Part shown: one piece after another, positions 6,992 to 13,785 of the stretch
Layout: the number at the start of each line of letters is the position of its first letter
Numbering within the stretch: the first letter of the stretch is position 1
Assembly (NCBI GenBank): GCA_017629615.1
Contig: JAGBWT010000088.1
Span: forward strand, 1 to 13,785
DNA: 13,785 nt
Direction: 5' to 3'
DNA from: Alistipes sp.
GTDB taxonomy: Bacteria > Bacteroidota > Bacteroidia > Bacteroidales > Rikenellaceae
Position numbers and translations under genes: made by a program
Notes under the pieces: model-generated
What the model saw: the letters and a program-made list of their open reading frames with translations, nothing else
Told to the model about the DNA's origin: nothing
Database searches by the model: none

Positions 6992-7004
6992 TACCCTCTC
7001 GCTA
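6967..7004 (-). terminator. 38-nt strand-specific hairpin, thioesterase terminator or operator
   Basis: As minus-strand RNA the segment folds into a continuous 16-bp stem: TAGCGAGA/TCTCGCTA outside, three G-U wobbles (GGG with UUU), then TATTG/CAATA, with a six-U loop. On the plus strand the same three positions are A-C mismatches, so the fold favours minus-strand RNA. It starts 30 nt after the thioesterase stop and is followed by TCTTTGTTTG, so it may end that transcript. It also overlaps the -33/-7 promoter elements for xerC. Confidence 0.6.
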
Positions 7005-7034
7005 AAAAAGTAGATTAGACCACTCGGTCGGCCG

Positions 7035-7523
7035 TCAGAATCGCTCGACTTCCTCCTCCTCGACCAGACATTTGCAGAAGTGCGACTGCTCCTCGGCCGT
7101 ACTCTTCGGGAAGAGAAAGTAGATGCAGGTCGCCTCGGTACAGAGTTCGCCTGCCGAGTTATAGATGCGGCCCGTAACGTCGATAACATTGCGACGCTGT
7201 TGAGCAACCGATGCGCGCAACGTGATGTCGCCATCGGAGATATGGATAGGCTTACGGAAGCGAATCTCCATACGCGACGTGACTCCGCCCGACTGGAATT
7301 TGCGGAACAGCACCCAGCCACACAACTCGTCGAGCAGTGCCGACTGCACGCCTCCGTGCAACGTGTCGAGCCAACTCTGATGCTCGGTGGTTGGTCGCCA
7401 GCGGCTCACAATCTCCTCGCCATCTTCGTAGAACTCCATTCGCAGGCCGTGTTCGTGCTTCGGGTCGCAACCGTAGCAGTGGTAGCCCTCGACTTCGAGC
7501 CACGGATTGATAACCTTTCTCAT
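7035..7523 (-). CDS. PaaI-type hotdog-fold acyl-CoA thioesterase
   Basis: 162 aa, cytoplasmic. The family hydrolyses acyl- or aryl-CoA thioesters as hotdog dimers or tetramers. The mark is the HGG motif at 56-58 (TLHGGVQSALLDELCGW), with Asp65 and Glu66 on the hotdog helix as candidate catalytic acids. Upstream, residues 14-28 (YHCYGCDPKHEHGLR) match the N-terminal C-x-G-C...N/H-P/H-GL motif common in this subgroup. The later strands (GVTSRMEIRFRKPI, GDITLRASVAQ) complete the fold. The C-terminus is unusual, with FCKCLV followed by EEEEVERF. The substrate is unknown. It lies 86 bp beyond the META lipoprotein gene, across a possible terminator, so it may be its own unit; I found no convincing promoter in that gap. 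Confidence 0.88.
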   Translation of the reverse strand: MRKVINPWLEVEGYHCYGCDPKHEHGLRMEFYEDGEEIVSRWRPTTEHQSWLDTLHGGVQSALLDELCGWVLFRKFQSGGVTSRMEIRFRKPIHISDGDITLRASVAQQRRNVIDVTGRIYNSAGELCTEATCIYFLFPKSTAEEQSHFCKCLVEEEEVERF

Positions 7524-7582
7524 AGTGTTTATTTACATCTTTACAATACCAAGCCTTTGCCGCTGATATAGGTTGCTACGAA

Positions 7583-7611
7583 AAGCGGTATAGAACCCCT
7601 TATCACCGCTT
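7583..7611 (-). terminator. Possible terminator after the META lipoprotein gene
   Basis: AAGCGGT (7583-7589) and ACCGCTT (7605-7611) form a 7-bp stem with a 15-nt loop. On the minus strand the stem is followed by only a short T-run (TTTTCG). It overlaps the lipoprotein's stop codon at 7610-7612. Moderate to weak as a terminator. Confidence 0.4.
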
Positions 7612-8053
7612 ACTCGGCCGAAGTGGTTTGCGGAGCGGCTTTGAGCAGGGCCTTGATTGTGCCGTCCTGCAAGAGAATCAACGTGTCGAGGTCGATGTCG
7701 TAGTGGGTAATCGCACCAAGCAGTTGGGTGAATTTGGCCTCCAACTCCTCGTTCTCGGGGCAGAGCATCATCGTTGTACCGACCTGACCAAACGAGATAC
7801 CGAGCGACTCGGTAGTCGTATATTGGCCGAGCAGACGGTTGCAAGCACCAACACCCGCAAGCGAACCATCGGCAGCGAGGGTGATGTTGAATTGCTCGAC
7901 AGGGAGCGTGAGGTCGCGACCTTCGAGTTGTACGAGGTGCCACGTTGTACCGGTGAGTGGCAGTGCATTCTTCTGGTGATGACGACAAGTCGAGCAGCAA
8001 CCTGTCAGAAAGATGGCACAAACGAGTGCCACGATAGTTGATTTGATTTGCAT
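7610..8053 (-). CDS. META-domain (DUF306, HslJ-like) lipoprotein
   Basis: 147 aa. The N-terminus is a lipoprotein signal (VCAIFLTGC) with the lipobox Cys at residue 19, so the mature protein is membrane-anchored. The META domain starts at about residue 31 with LTGTTWHLVQLEGRDL. It continues with the conserved GACNRLLGQYT (66-76; family form G-x-x-G-C-N) and the GTTMMLCPENEELEAKF stretch (family T-x-M-A-C). It ends with LILLQDG. META domains occur in HslJ (heat-inducible, linked to novobiocin resistance in E. coli) and in many uncharacterised lipoproteins, so the function here is unknown. The mature N-terminus is Cys/His-rich (CCSTCRHH), which is odd. It starts 12 bp after the sulfatase stop, so the two are probably co-expressed. 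Confidence 0.88.
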   Translation of the reverse strand: MQIKSTIVALVCAIFLTGCCSTCRHHQKNALPLTGTTWHLVQLEGRDLTLPVEQFNITLAADGSLAGVGACNRLLGQYTTTESLGISFGQVGTTMMLCPENEELEAKFTQLLGAITHYDIDLDTLILLQDGTIKALLKAAPQTTSAE

Positions 8054-8065
8054 AGTTATAAAGTG

Positions 8066-9724
8066 TTAATGTTTGTCAATCAATTCGTCGGGCCAAGCAA
8101 CAGCCTTGCCCGTGGCGCGTATGGTAGGCATCAGCGCATCGTAGCCGCGCAACTTTTGGCCAAGAGCCTCGGCCATCTCGCGCAACTTTTCGGGTTGTGT
8201 GGCCGCGAGGTCGTTACGCTCCGTGATGTCGTCGGCAATGTTGTACAACTCCAAAGCCTGTGTGCGATGGCGGTAGACCACCTTCCAATCGCCCTTGCGA
8301 AGCGCACTCATATAGTCGATATCGTGGAGTTGGTATGGTTTCCATTGGTGAGGGAAGTGGCTCAACACCTCGCGCTCGGGGTCGATACCCGACACGCTCT
8401 CGGCAATCTCGAAGGCGTTGGCCTCGCGTTGGTTGGTGATTTGGCCGCTCTCGACAGCCTTGCGTACCTCGTGTGAGCCTTTGGTAAGCAGTGGCACAAG
8501 GTTCTTGCCGTCAATCGTCTGCACGGTTTCGTAGTCCTCGATACCCGCCATAGCGACAATTGTCGGGAAGATATCCTCGGCCAAGACAGGGGTGTTGATG
8601 CGTGTGCCTGCGGCAACGCGCTTCGGCCACCAGACAATCATCGGTACGCGAACTCCTGCCTCGTAGCACGAAGCCTTACCCTCGCGCAGTGGCAGATTTT
8701 GGGTATGGCGCACACCACCCTTCGAGAGGTTCTCGGAGTTGCCGCCATTGTCCGAGAGGAAGATGATGACCGTATTGTCGGCCACACCCTTCGCTTCGAG
8801 GTAGGCCATCAGGTCGCCCAACGACTTATCGACACCCTCGACCATCGAGGCAAAGCGTGCCTGTCCCTCGTCCATACCGCGCTCGCGGTACTTATCGAAA
8901 AAGCGCATATCGCGGTGGATAGGCGTGTGTACGGCGTGGTGGCAGAAGTTGAGGTAGAACGGGAGGTGGTTCTTAATCGGGTAGTCGAGTGTTTTGAGTG
9001 CTTCGAGTGTCAGTGCCTCGGTGAGGTGGGTACCCGTGCCGTAATATTCGGCCATATTCTGCACCGCAAAGAAGTTCCACTGCTCCGACGTATTACCATA
9101 GTTCTCCTCGCCATAGTAACTGCGTGGCTTGCCGGCAATCTGTCCTGCAACATTGACGCAGAAGCCCATATTGAGCGGATTTGCAGCCGGAGTTCCTCCC
9201 GGAGCCCAATGGCCTTTGCCAACGTGAATCGTATAGTAGCCCTCGTCTTTGAGCAACTGCGGATATGGCGTAACGTGTACCGAGCGGGTCAAACCCTCCT
9301 GCTCGACGGGGGTAATGCCGTTTATATTCCACTCGGTGCGATTCAGCACGTCGCGCTCCTGTGCGCTTGGGGTGTCGGTCGCATCGGGATTCCAATCCTT
9401 GCGCACCGAGGTATAGTTGGTGATGCGCGTATGGGCAGCGTTCATACCCGACATAATCGACGTGCGTGTCGGCGTCGATACGGGGCAGACATAGGTCGAG
9501 GTCATAATCGTTCCCTCTTCGGCCAGCCGTGCAAGGTTTGGCGTATCGTGGCGCAGGTTGTAGGGGTAGACCTCCTCGCCGAAGGCTACCGAGGTATCGA
9601 CCCAACCCAAATCGTCAATCAGGAAGAGAACGATATTCGGACGCTCCTCGGTTGTGGTGTTGCAGGCCGTGAGTGGAGCAGCGAGGGCCAACGAGGCCAA
9701 CAGTTTTACAGGCGGTTTGTTCAT
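8066..9724 (-). CDS. Ser-type sulfatase (family S1) lipoprotein
   Basis: 552 aa with lipobox APLTAC (Cys21), so it is exported and lipid-anchored. The sulfatase/alkaline phosphatase fold is clear: NIVLFLIDDLGW (30-41, metal-binding Asp37-Asp38), the activation motif VSTPTRTSIMSG with Ser83-T-P-T-Arg87, GYYTIHVGKGHW (162-173, second signature, Lys170 and His172), HHAVHTPIH (262-270), SDNGG (Asp325, Asn326) and LREGKASCYEAGVRVP with Lys350. Ser rather than Cys at 83 means the formylglycine should be made by a radical-SAM maturase (anSME), as in many anaerobes; no maturase gene is in the window. Likely substrates are sulfated host or dietary glycans, but the subfamily cannot be fixed by eye. It lies 17 bp after recR, with no SusC/SusD genes nearby. 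Confidence 0.92.
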   Translation of the reverse strand: MNKPPVKLLASLALAAPLTACNTTTEERPNIVLFLIDDLGWVDTSVAFGEEVYPYNLRHDTPNLARLAEEGTIMTSTYVCPVSTPTRTSIMSGMNAAHTRITNYTSVRKDWNPDATDTPSAQERDVLNRTEWNINGITPVEQEGLTRSVHVTPYPQLLKDEGYYTIHVGKGHWAPGGTPAANPLNMGFCVNVAGQIAGKPRSYYGEENYGNTSEQWNFFAVQNMAEYYGTGTHLTEALTLEALKTLDYPIKNHLPFYLNFCHHAVHTPIHRDMRFFDKYRERGMDEGQARFASMVEGVDKSLGDLMAYLEAKGVADNTVIIFLSDNGGNSENLSKGGVRHTQNLPLREGKASCYEAGVRVPMIVWWPKRVAAGTRINTPVLAEDIFPTIVAMAGIEDYETVQTIDGKNLVPLLTKGSHEVRKAVESGQITNQREANAFEIAESVSGIDPEREVLSHFPHQWKPYQLHDIDYMSALRKGDWKVVYRHRTQALELYNIADDITERNDLAATQPEKLREMAEALGQKLRGYDALMPTIRATGKAVAWPDELIDKH

Positions 9725-9741
9725 TTTGTATAGTTTTAGGG

Positions 9742-10341
9742 TTATCGTTCGACCGTGCGACGATTCATCAGGGCCTGGGTTATGGTATGTTCATCGACAT
9801 ATTCGAGTTCGTCGCCGAAGCCGATACCGCGAGCTATGGTTGTGATTTTCAGCCCCTCGAAACGGCGCAAGCAGTTCATCAGGTAGAAGAGTGTCGTCTC
9901 GCCCTCGACCGAAGCCGAGATAGCGATAATCACCTCGCGAACACCGCCCAGCGCGATGCGGTCGAGCAGCAGGTCGATGCGCAGGTCCGACGGAGCGATG
10001 CCTTGCATAGGCGAGATTACACCGCCCAGCACACTATAAACGCCGCGATATTGGTGGGTCTTCTCGATTGAGAGCAGGTCGGCAACCTGCTCGACAACGC
10101 AGAGTGTCGTGTGGTCGCGGTTGGTGTCGGCACAAATCTCGCAAATCTCCGAGTCGGAGAGATTGCCACACTTGGCGCAGTGGCAGATATTGTTGCGGAA
10201 CAGGTCGATGCTCTCGGTCATCGCACGCACCTCCTCGCTATCCGATTTGAGAATGTGCATAGCCAGGCGCAGTGCCGTACGTCGGCCCACACCAGGCAGT
10301 CGCGACAACTCGCCAACGACATTATCCAGAAGTTTCGACAT
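9742..10341 (-). CDS. recR: Recombination mediator protein RecR
   Basis: 199 aa, the normal length. RecR works with RecO (and RecF) to load RecA on SSB-coated single-stranded DNA at gaps. Domains in order are the helix-hairpin-helix (LSRLPGVGRRTALRLAMHIL, about 12-31), the four-Cys zinc finger (CHCAKCGNLSDSEICEIC, 53-70, with Cys55, 58, 67 and 70 the expected ligands), then the Toprim domain (TLCVVEQVADLLSIEKT; YRGVYSVLGGVISPMQGI) and the C-terminal Walker-B-like part. The start codon is 3 bp after the batE stop, so translation is probably coupled. The sulfatase follows 17 bp downstream. No essential motif is missing. Confidence 0.96.
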   Translation of the reverse strand: MSKLLDNVVGELSRLPGVGRRTALRLAMHILKSDSEEVRAMTESIDLFRNNICHCAKCGNLSDSEICEICADTNRDHTTLCVVEQVADLLSIEKTHQYRGVYSVLGGVISPMQGIAPSDLRIDLLLDRIALGGVREVIIAISASVEGETTLFYLMNCLRRFEGLKITTIARGIGFGDELEYVDEHTITQALMNRRTVER

Positions 10342-10344
10342 AGG

Positions 10345-11166
10345 CTATATCTTCTCTATATTTTTGCTCTCGGTCCAGCCCTTGTTGCCGTCGGCAATCA
10401 CCACCTCCGACCAATCTCCGACCTGGGCCGTAACGCGCACCTTCGTACCCTCGTGCAGCACAAAGAGGTCGGTGGCATTGCGGTCGGGCGAACTCTTGAC
10501 CGAGATGGCCGACATCATCACCACAGCACCCTCGCGCGAGAGAATATCGTTGCGCTCGGCCACTGCAAATGCCGTTGTCACGACAAGCAGCACGATAGCC
10601 GCCAACGCACCATAGAAGCCCGCCTTGCGGATTGCGATGCGACGCGCAAGCAGGAACATCAGCGCACAGAGCATCGCAAAAGCGAGCGCAATGAGCGACA
10701 GCACGCTCCACGTCGTGCAGTCGAAGAGGTTTTGCACCGCCACCACCCAACGCTTAACGAAGAATTGCGGCACCTGGGCAATCTTATCCTTGGTGCGAGC
10801 CTCGGCTATGGCGAGGTTGTACTCCGCGTCCTCCATCGAGGGGTCGAGAAGCAGGGCGCGGTTGTAGAAGAGTATCGCCTTGCCGATATGGTTGGTCTTG
10901 AAGTAGGCGTTGCCCGTATTGTAGTAGAGCGAGGCCGAGAAGAGGTCGCGGTCGAGTACGGCGTTGTAGTACTCCAACGCCTGCTCATACTCTCCGTCGA
11001 TGTAGGCCTTGTTGCCCATATCGAGCAAATCCTCGGCCGAGGTGAGTGGCGAAATCTCCGCCTCGACAGATGTAGCGGTGGCAAGTGAGTCGGTCGGTAC
11101 GCTTTGCGCCGAAGCCGAGAGCAGCATAGCTGCGGTTGCCAGGAGTGTGACGAATATCTTTTTCAT
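10345..11166 (-). CDS. batE: BatE: TPR and SH3-like membrane protein
   Basis: 273 aa from the ATG at 11164-11166. The frame runs 80 codons further upstream, but that part overlaps batD and lacks family character, whereas MKKIFVTLLATAAMLLSASA is a good signal peptide. Next come TPR helices (about 46-112: DLLDMGNKAYIDGEYEQALE; YYNTGNAYFKTNHIGKAI), two membrane segments (about 151-174 and 183-203), and a C-terminal bacterial SH3-like domain (about 212-271: VKSSPDRNATDLFVLHEGTKV, DWSEVV, GWT). This order is typical of BatE in the Bacteroidota Bat (aerotolerance) cluster, whose proteins are thought to form a membrane complex. The biochemical role is unknown. It follows batD by 8 bp and precedes recR by 3 bp. 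Confidence 0.9.
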   Translation of the reverse strand: MKKIFVTLLATAAMLLSASAQSVPTDSLATATSVEAEISPLTSAEDLLDMGNKAYIDGEYEQALEYYNAVLDRDLFSASLYYNTGNAYFKTNHIGKAILFYNRALLLDPSMEDAEYNLAIAEARTKDKIAQVPQFFVKRWVVAVQNLFDCTTWSVLSLIALAFAMLCALMFLLARRIAIRKAGFYGALAAIVLLVVTTAFAVAERNDILSREGAVVMMSAISVKSSPDRNATDLFVLHEGTKVRVTAQVGDWSEVVIADGNKGWTESKNIEKI

Positions 11167-11174
11167 TGTCGGTG

Positions 11175-13028
11175 CTATTTTTTGACTATCGATTCGATTT
11201 TCGATATGATTTCGATACCTTTTGCGTAGCTCTCGTCCATCGAGCAACTTGCGACAGGCGAGTATTGAGCCTCCTCGCACATAGCGATAATATCGACCAC
11301 CTCGCGAGCCTCGTTGGCTGCGCCACGACGCAACAACTCCTCGCGGATACTCTCGCGCGTGAGGTCGGCAACCGGAATGTTGAAGCGGTCGCTCATATAG
11401 CCCCACAGAGCCTTCAACATCTCCTCGTAGAAGGCGTGACGATTACCCTCGCGCATATATTTTGCGGCGGCACGGAAACGCTGTACCGCTACCTTGTTTG
11501 CGCGACGACCCTTGACCAAGACGCTGTTGCGGTTGTCGCGTATGCGCTTACGCAGAGCGACATAGACCACCAGGAAGAGGGCCACCATCGCTGCGACAAT
11601 CACCCAATAGAGTGGCGACAAAACGAGCGGTGCAACGTAGCTACGAAGCGTCGTCGAGCCGAGTGCGATAAATCGAATATCGTTGCCGAGCATCTTCACA
11701 TCCTCCTTGCTTACACCCATCGTGCTGACCTGTGCAGCAACAGAGCCACCCTTCGGGTCGGGTGTCACGTCAATCGTATAGGAGTCGGTGCGAAGTGTAA
11801 CGTAACGCTCCTCCGTCGGGTTGAAGTAGGTAAATTCGACAGGGGCAATCGTATAGTTACCCTCGGCACGGGCGATGAACGGATACTCGAATGTGCGCGA
11901 GCCTGTCGAACCCGAAGCGGTATTGCGAATCTGCTCGGTCGTCTTCACGTCGTACAACTCGAACGACGAAGGGAGGTTGAGCGTTGGTGCTTGCAGGAAG
12001 TTGATGTTGCCCGCACCCGCAATGCGGAGCGAGAGGTTGGCGGCCGAGTTGGCTGCAATCTGCGACGACGAGAGGTTGGCCTCCATCGTGTAGCGACCCA
12101 CGGCTCCACCAAACGAAGCCGGAGCGCCGGCAGGCAACTGTCGCACGTCGATAACCACCTTTGGCGAACGTAGGTTGCGTGGGAGGTTATAGACCTCCGG
12201 GCCACCGAAGAAGAAGTTGTTGGCGCGAGGGTTGCTTACGACAACCTGGGCATAGACCGTAATCTCGGCAGGTGCAATTTCGAGCGCACCACTCTGCTGC
12301 GGATAGAGCAGATACTCGCCGATGGTGTAGGCATCGTAGACCTTGCCTCCGTATGTTTCGCGGAACGGCCCCTGCTCACTCTCCAACTTCTGACTCCAAA
12401 AGCCGTTGAATGGAGGGATTTTCAGAGCCTCCGAACCTGCGATGGCCACACGGCTATAAAGTTTGAGCGTTGCACGCAGCGGCTCGCCCTTATAGACCGA
12501 GGTACGCGACACGTTAATTCGCAGCAGCAGGTCGTCTTTGCCAACCTGTTGCGATGCCCGCTGTTCGAGCGACTGATTTTGGCGCGAAGGCTGTTGCTCC
12601 TCGAAGCCGCCACCCGAAGAGCCGCCACTCGACGGACGCACCTCGACAATCGTCTCGTGGGTCGAATAGACCGTACCATCGACAGCAATCTTGGCCGCCT
12701 CGATGCGACACTCACCGCTCTGCTCGGCCACCACAACGTAGGTGATAGAGTAGGTGACGGTCTGCGACATCGAGCCGTTGATAAACTGTATCGAGCGACC
12801 CTGCGACGTGCTTGGACCCGCAATGACCGACAACCCCTCGAACGATGGGGCGACAAACGAGTCCTCGTCGGGTTTGGCGTTGAGCGTAAACTCCACGCGG
12901 AATGGTTCGCCCTCGACGGTCAGCATCGGAGCATTGACCTCGAAGGTGGTCTGCGTCTCGGCGTGAACCGCAACAACGGCCACAATCGACAACGCGAAGG
13001 TAAGGAGTGATTTTATCAGATTGTTCAT
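11175..13028 (-). CDS. batD: BatD: oxygen-tolerance (aerotolerance) membrane protein
   Basis: 617 aa from the ATG at 13026-13028. A 29-codon upstream extension is rejected because MNNLIKSLLTFALSIVAVVAVHA is a proper signal peptide. The long periplasmic part has beta-rich domains (FEVNAPMLTVEGEPFRVEFTLNA; DLLLRINVSRTSVYKGEPL; RYTMEANLSSSQIAANSAANL) with a Gly/Ser-rich hinge near 132-141. One membrane segment follows near 466-491 (LVLSPLYWVIVAAMVALFLV), then a cytoplasmic helical tail of about 125 residues. This matches the BatD family in layout and length. Bat proteins were named for aerotolerance in Bacteroides; the mechanism is unsettled. In most relatives batD follows moxR-batA-batB-batC; here the upstream gene is fumarase, so batD leads this block. 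Confidence 0.92.
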   Translation of the reverse strand: MNNLIKSLLTFALSIVAVVAVHAETQTTFEVNAPMLTVEGEPFRVEFTLNAKPDEDSFVAPSFEGLSVIAGPSTSQGRSIQFINGSMSQTVTYSITYVVVAEQSGECRIEAAKIAVDGTVYSTHETIVEVRPSSGGSSGGGFEEQQPSRQNQSLEQRASQQVGKDDLLLRINVSRTSVYKGEPLRATLKLYSRVAIAGSEALKIPPFNGFWSQKLESEQGPFRETYGGKVYDAYTIGEYLLYPQQSGALEIAPAEITVYAQVVVSNPRANNFFFGGPEVYNLPRNLRSPKVVIDVRQLPAGAPASFGGAVGRYTMEANLSSSQIAANSAANLSLRIAGAGNINFLQAPTLNLPSSFELYDVKTTEQIRNTASGSTGSRTFEYPFIARAEGNYTIAPVEFTYFNPTEERYVTLRTDSYTIDVTPDPKGGSVAAQVSTMGVSKEDVKMLGNDIRFIALGSTTLRSYVAPLVLSPLYWVIVAAMVALFLVVYVALRKRIRDNRNSVLVKGRRANKVAVQRFRAAAKYMREGNRHAFYEEMLKALWGYMSDRFNIPVADLTRESIREELLRRGAANEAREVVDIIAMCEEAQYSPVASCSMDESYAKGIEIISKIESIVKK

Positions 13029-13046
13029 ACTATACGAAACAACGAT

Positions 13047-13063
13047 ATAAAACAGAGTTTTAT
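13047..13063. promoter_or_regulatory. 7-bp inverted repeat upstream of batD
   Basis: ATAAAAC (13047-13053) and GTTTTAT (13057-13063) are perfect inverted copies around AGA, 19 bp before the batD start. The batD promoter should lie in 13029-13127. A near match to the -7 box (TATCGTTG, minus strand, 13039-13046) adjoins the repeat but lacks a clear -33 partner. It could be an operator or leader hairpin. Confidence 0.35.
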
Positions 13064-13127
13064 TGTTCGCCTCGTGCCTTTTTCGCACTCTTTCCGAAGA
13101 GGCGTGTGTCGGCACCGATTTTTACTC

Positions 13128-13162
13128 AAAAACCCAAGCCCCCTTTGCGAGGGGGTTTGGGT
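13128..13162 (-). terminator. Intrinsic terminator of the fumarase gene
   Basis: Arms 13132-13143 and 13151-13162 pair over 12 positions (C5/G5 core plus ACCCAA/TTGGGT, with one A-C mismatch on the minus strand and G-U on the plus) around the loop TTTGCGA. On the minus strand it is followed by TTTTTG. It lies 26 bp beyond the fumarase stop and separates that gene from batD. Confidence 0.85.
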
Positions 13163-13187
13163 CAGAGTCGTATGTAGGGTCGGGTGA

Positions 13188-13785
13188 CTAATGCGCAAAT
13201 TCGGCGAAGAAGTCGTTGCCCTTATCATCGACAATGATGAATGCAGGGAAGTCCTCAACGTAAATCTTGCGAACAGCCTCCATACCGAGTTCAGGGAAAT
13301 CGACAACCTCGACACTCTTAATCGAGTTCTTGGCGAGGATTGCCGCAGGGCCACCAATCGAACCGAGGTAGAAACCACCGTTGGCGTGGCAAGCATCGGT
13401 CACAGCCTTCGAACGGTTACCCTTCGCTACCATAACCATCGAGCCACCAGCCTTCTGGAAGAGGTCTACGTAAGGGTCCATACGACCGGCCGTTGTAGGA
13501 CCAAACGAACCCGAAGCCATACCCGCAGGGGTCTTGGCAGGACCTGCATAGTATACAGGGTGGTTCTTGAAGTATTCAGGCATTGGCTTACCCTCGTCGA
13601 GCATCTGCTTGATGCGGGCGTGGGCAATATCGCGTGCCACGATGAGCGTACCCTTCAAATTGAGGCGGGTCTTAATCGGATATTGGGTCAAAATCTCGCG
13701 CACCTTGTCCATACCCTCGTCGAGGTCGATATCGACAGCAGGCGACATTGCAGGAGCCTCCTTCGGAAGGAAGCGTGCAGGATTC
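13188..13785 (-). CDS. Class I fumarate hydratase, C-terminal part (5' truncated)
   Basis: About 199 codons are visible. The frame stays open to the window edge ([12 protein letters not shown] precedes Met at 13746-13748), so that Met is internal. This is the C-terminal beta domain of Fe-S (class I) hydro-lyases, which interconvert fumarate and malate. Marks are [41 protein letters not shown] (the core substrate-site motif), MVAKGNRSK, and [16 protein letters not shown]. The domain runs through [15 protein letters not shown]. The Fe-S cluster Cys residues would be in the unseen N-terminal part. A tartrate dehydratase beta subunit is the main alternative. The single-chain fumarase is favoured because the frame continues upstream without a start and because these anaerobes use fumarate respiration. 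In Bacteroidota it serves the reductive branch from malate to fumarate. Confidence 0.88.
   Translation of the reverse strand, partial: NPARFLPKEAPAMSPAVDIDLDEGMDKVREILTQYPIKTRLNLKGTLIVARDIAHARIKQMLDEGKPMPEYFKNHPVYYAGPAKTPAGMASGSFGPTTAGRMDPYVDLFQKAGGSMVMVAKGNRSKAVTDACHANGGFYLGSIGGPAAILAKNSIKSVEVVDFPELGMEAVRKIYVEDFPAFIIVDDKGNDFFAEFAH

Noticed and set aside
8699..9733. 344-codon plus-strand open frame opposite the sulfatase gene
   Set aside because: The opposite frame codes a complete sulfatase with all motifs. The plus-strand translation matches nothing recognisable and arises from codon bias.
10111..11088. 325-codon plus-strand open frame opposite recR and batE
   Set aside because: It crosses two well-supported genes on the other strand and has no recognisable domain.
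11167..11406. 80-codon N-terminal extension of batE
   Set aside because: It overlaps batD, is Arg-rich and shadow-like, and MKKIFVTLL at 11166 is a proper signal-peptide start.
11166..12173. 335-codon plus-strand open frame opposite batD
   Set aside because: Antisense shadow of batD, rich in Arg/Cys/His as expected for such shadows.

Overview
The window looks like chromosomal DNA of a Bacteroidota bacterium. An Alistipes-like (Rikenellaceae) gut Bacteroidales is my best guess, by inference only. Supporting signs are BatD and BatE, a short-form HPF next to a XerC/D-type recombinase, a PEGA-repeat and transglutaminase-like envelope locus, a Ser-type (anaerobically matured) sulfatase lipoprotein, a promoter of the Bacteroidota type (TTG, 20 nt, TAnnTTTG), no Shine-Dalgarno sequences at most starts, and moderately GC-rich codon use (judged by eye, not counted).

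Layout. Positions 1-5319 carry plus-strand genes: the 3' part of an unrecognised protein with an NTF2-like look, a secreted coiled-coil/Pro-rich/transglutaminase-like protein, a secreted protein with about six PEGA-like repeats and a C-terminal beta-barrel-like domain, and a small nitroreductase. The first three are tightly spaced and look like one envelope operon. Positions 5320-5635 are a non-coding convergent junction. It holds three adjacent short tandem arrays (9-bp GGGTAGNNN, 9-bp NCCCTAACG, 7-bp ATTYTGC), a 14-bp inverted repeat and a bidirectional terminator.

Positions 5636-13785 carry minus-strand genes. In transcription order they are: the C-terminal part of a class I fumarase with its terminator; batD-batE-recR-sulfatase-META lipoprotein, with gaps of 3-17 bp; a PaaI-type thioesterase; and xerC-hpf. 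Before xerC lies a 38-nt hairpin that overlaps a good Bacteroidota promoter.

Functionally the window mixes housekeeping (RecR repair, Xer recombination, ribosome hibernation, fumarase) with envelope functions (Bat proteins, lipoproteins, PEGA barrel, transglutaminase-like protein). No mobile element, CRISPR array, tRNA or rRNA is visible. I see no clearly new system. The least explained parts are the plus-strand envelope locus, the compound repeat junction, and the batDE block, which sits next to fumarase rather than batABC.
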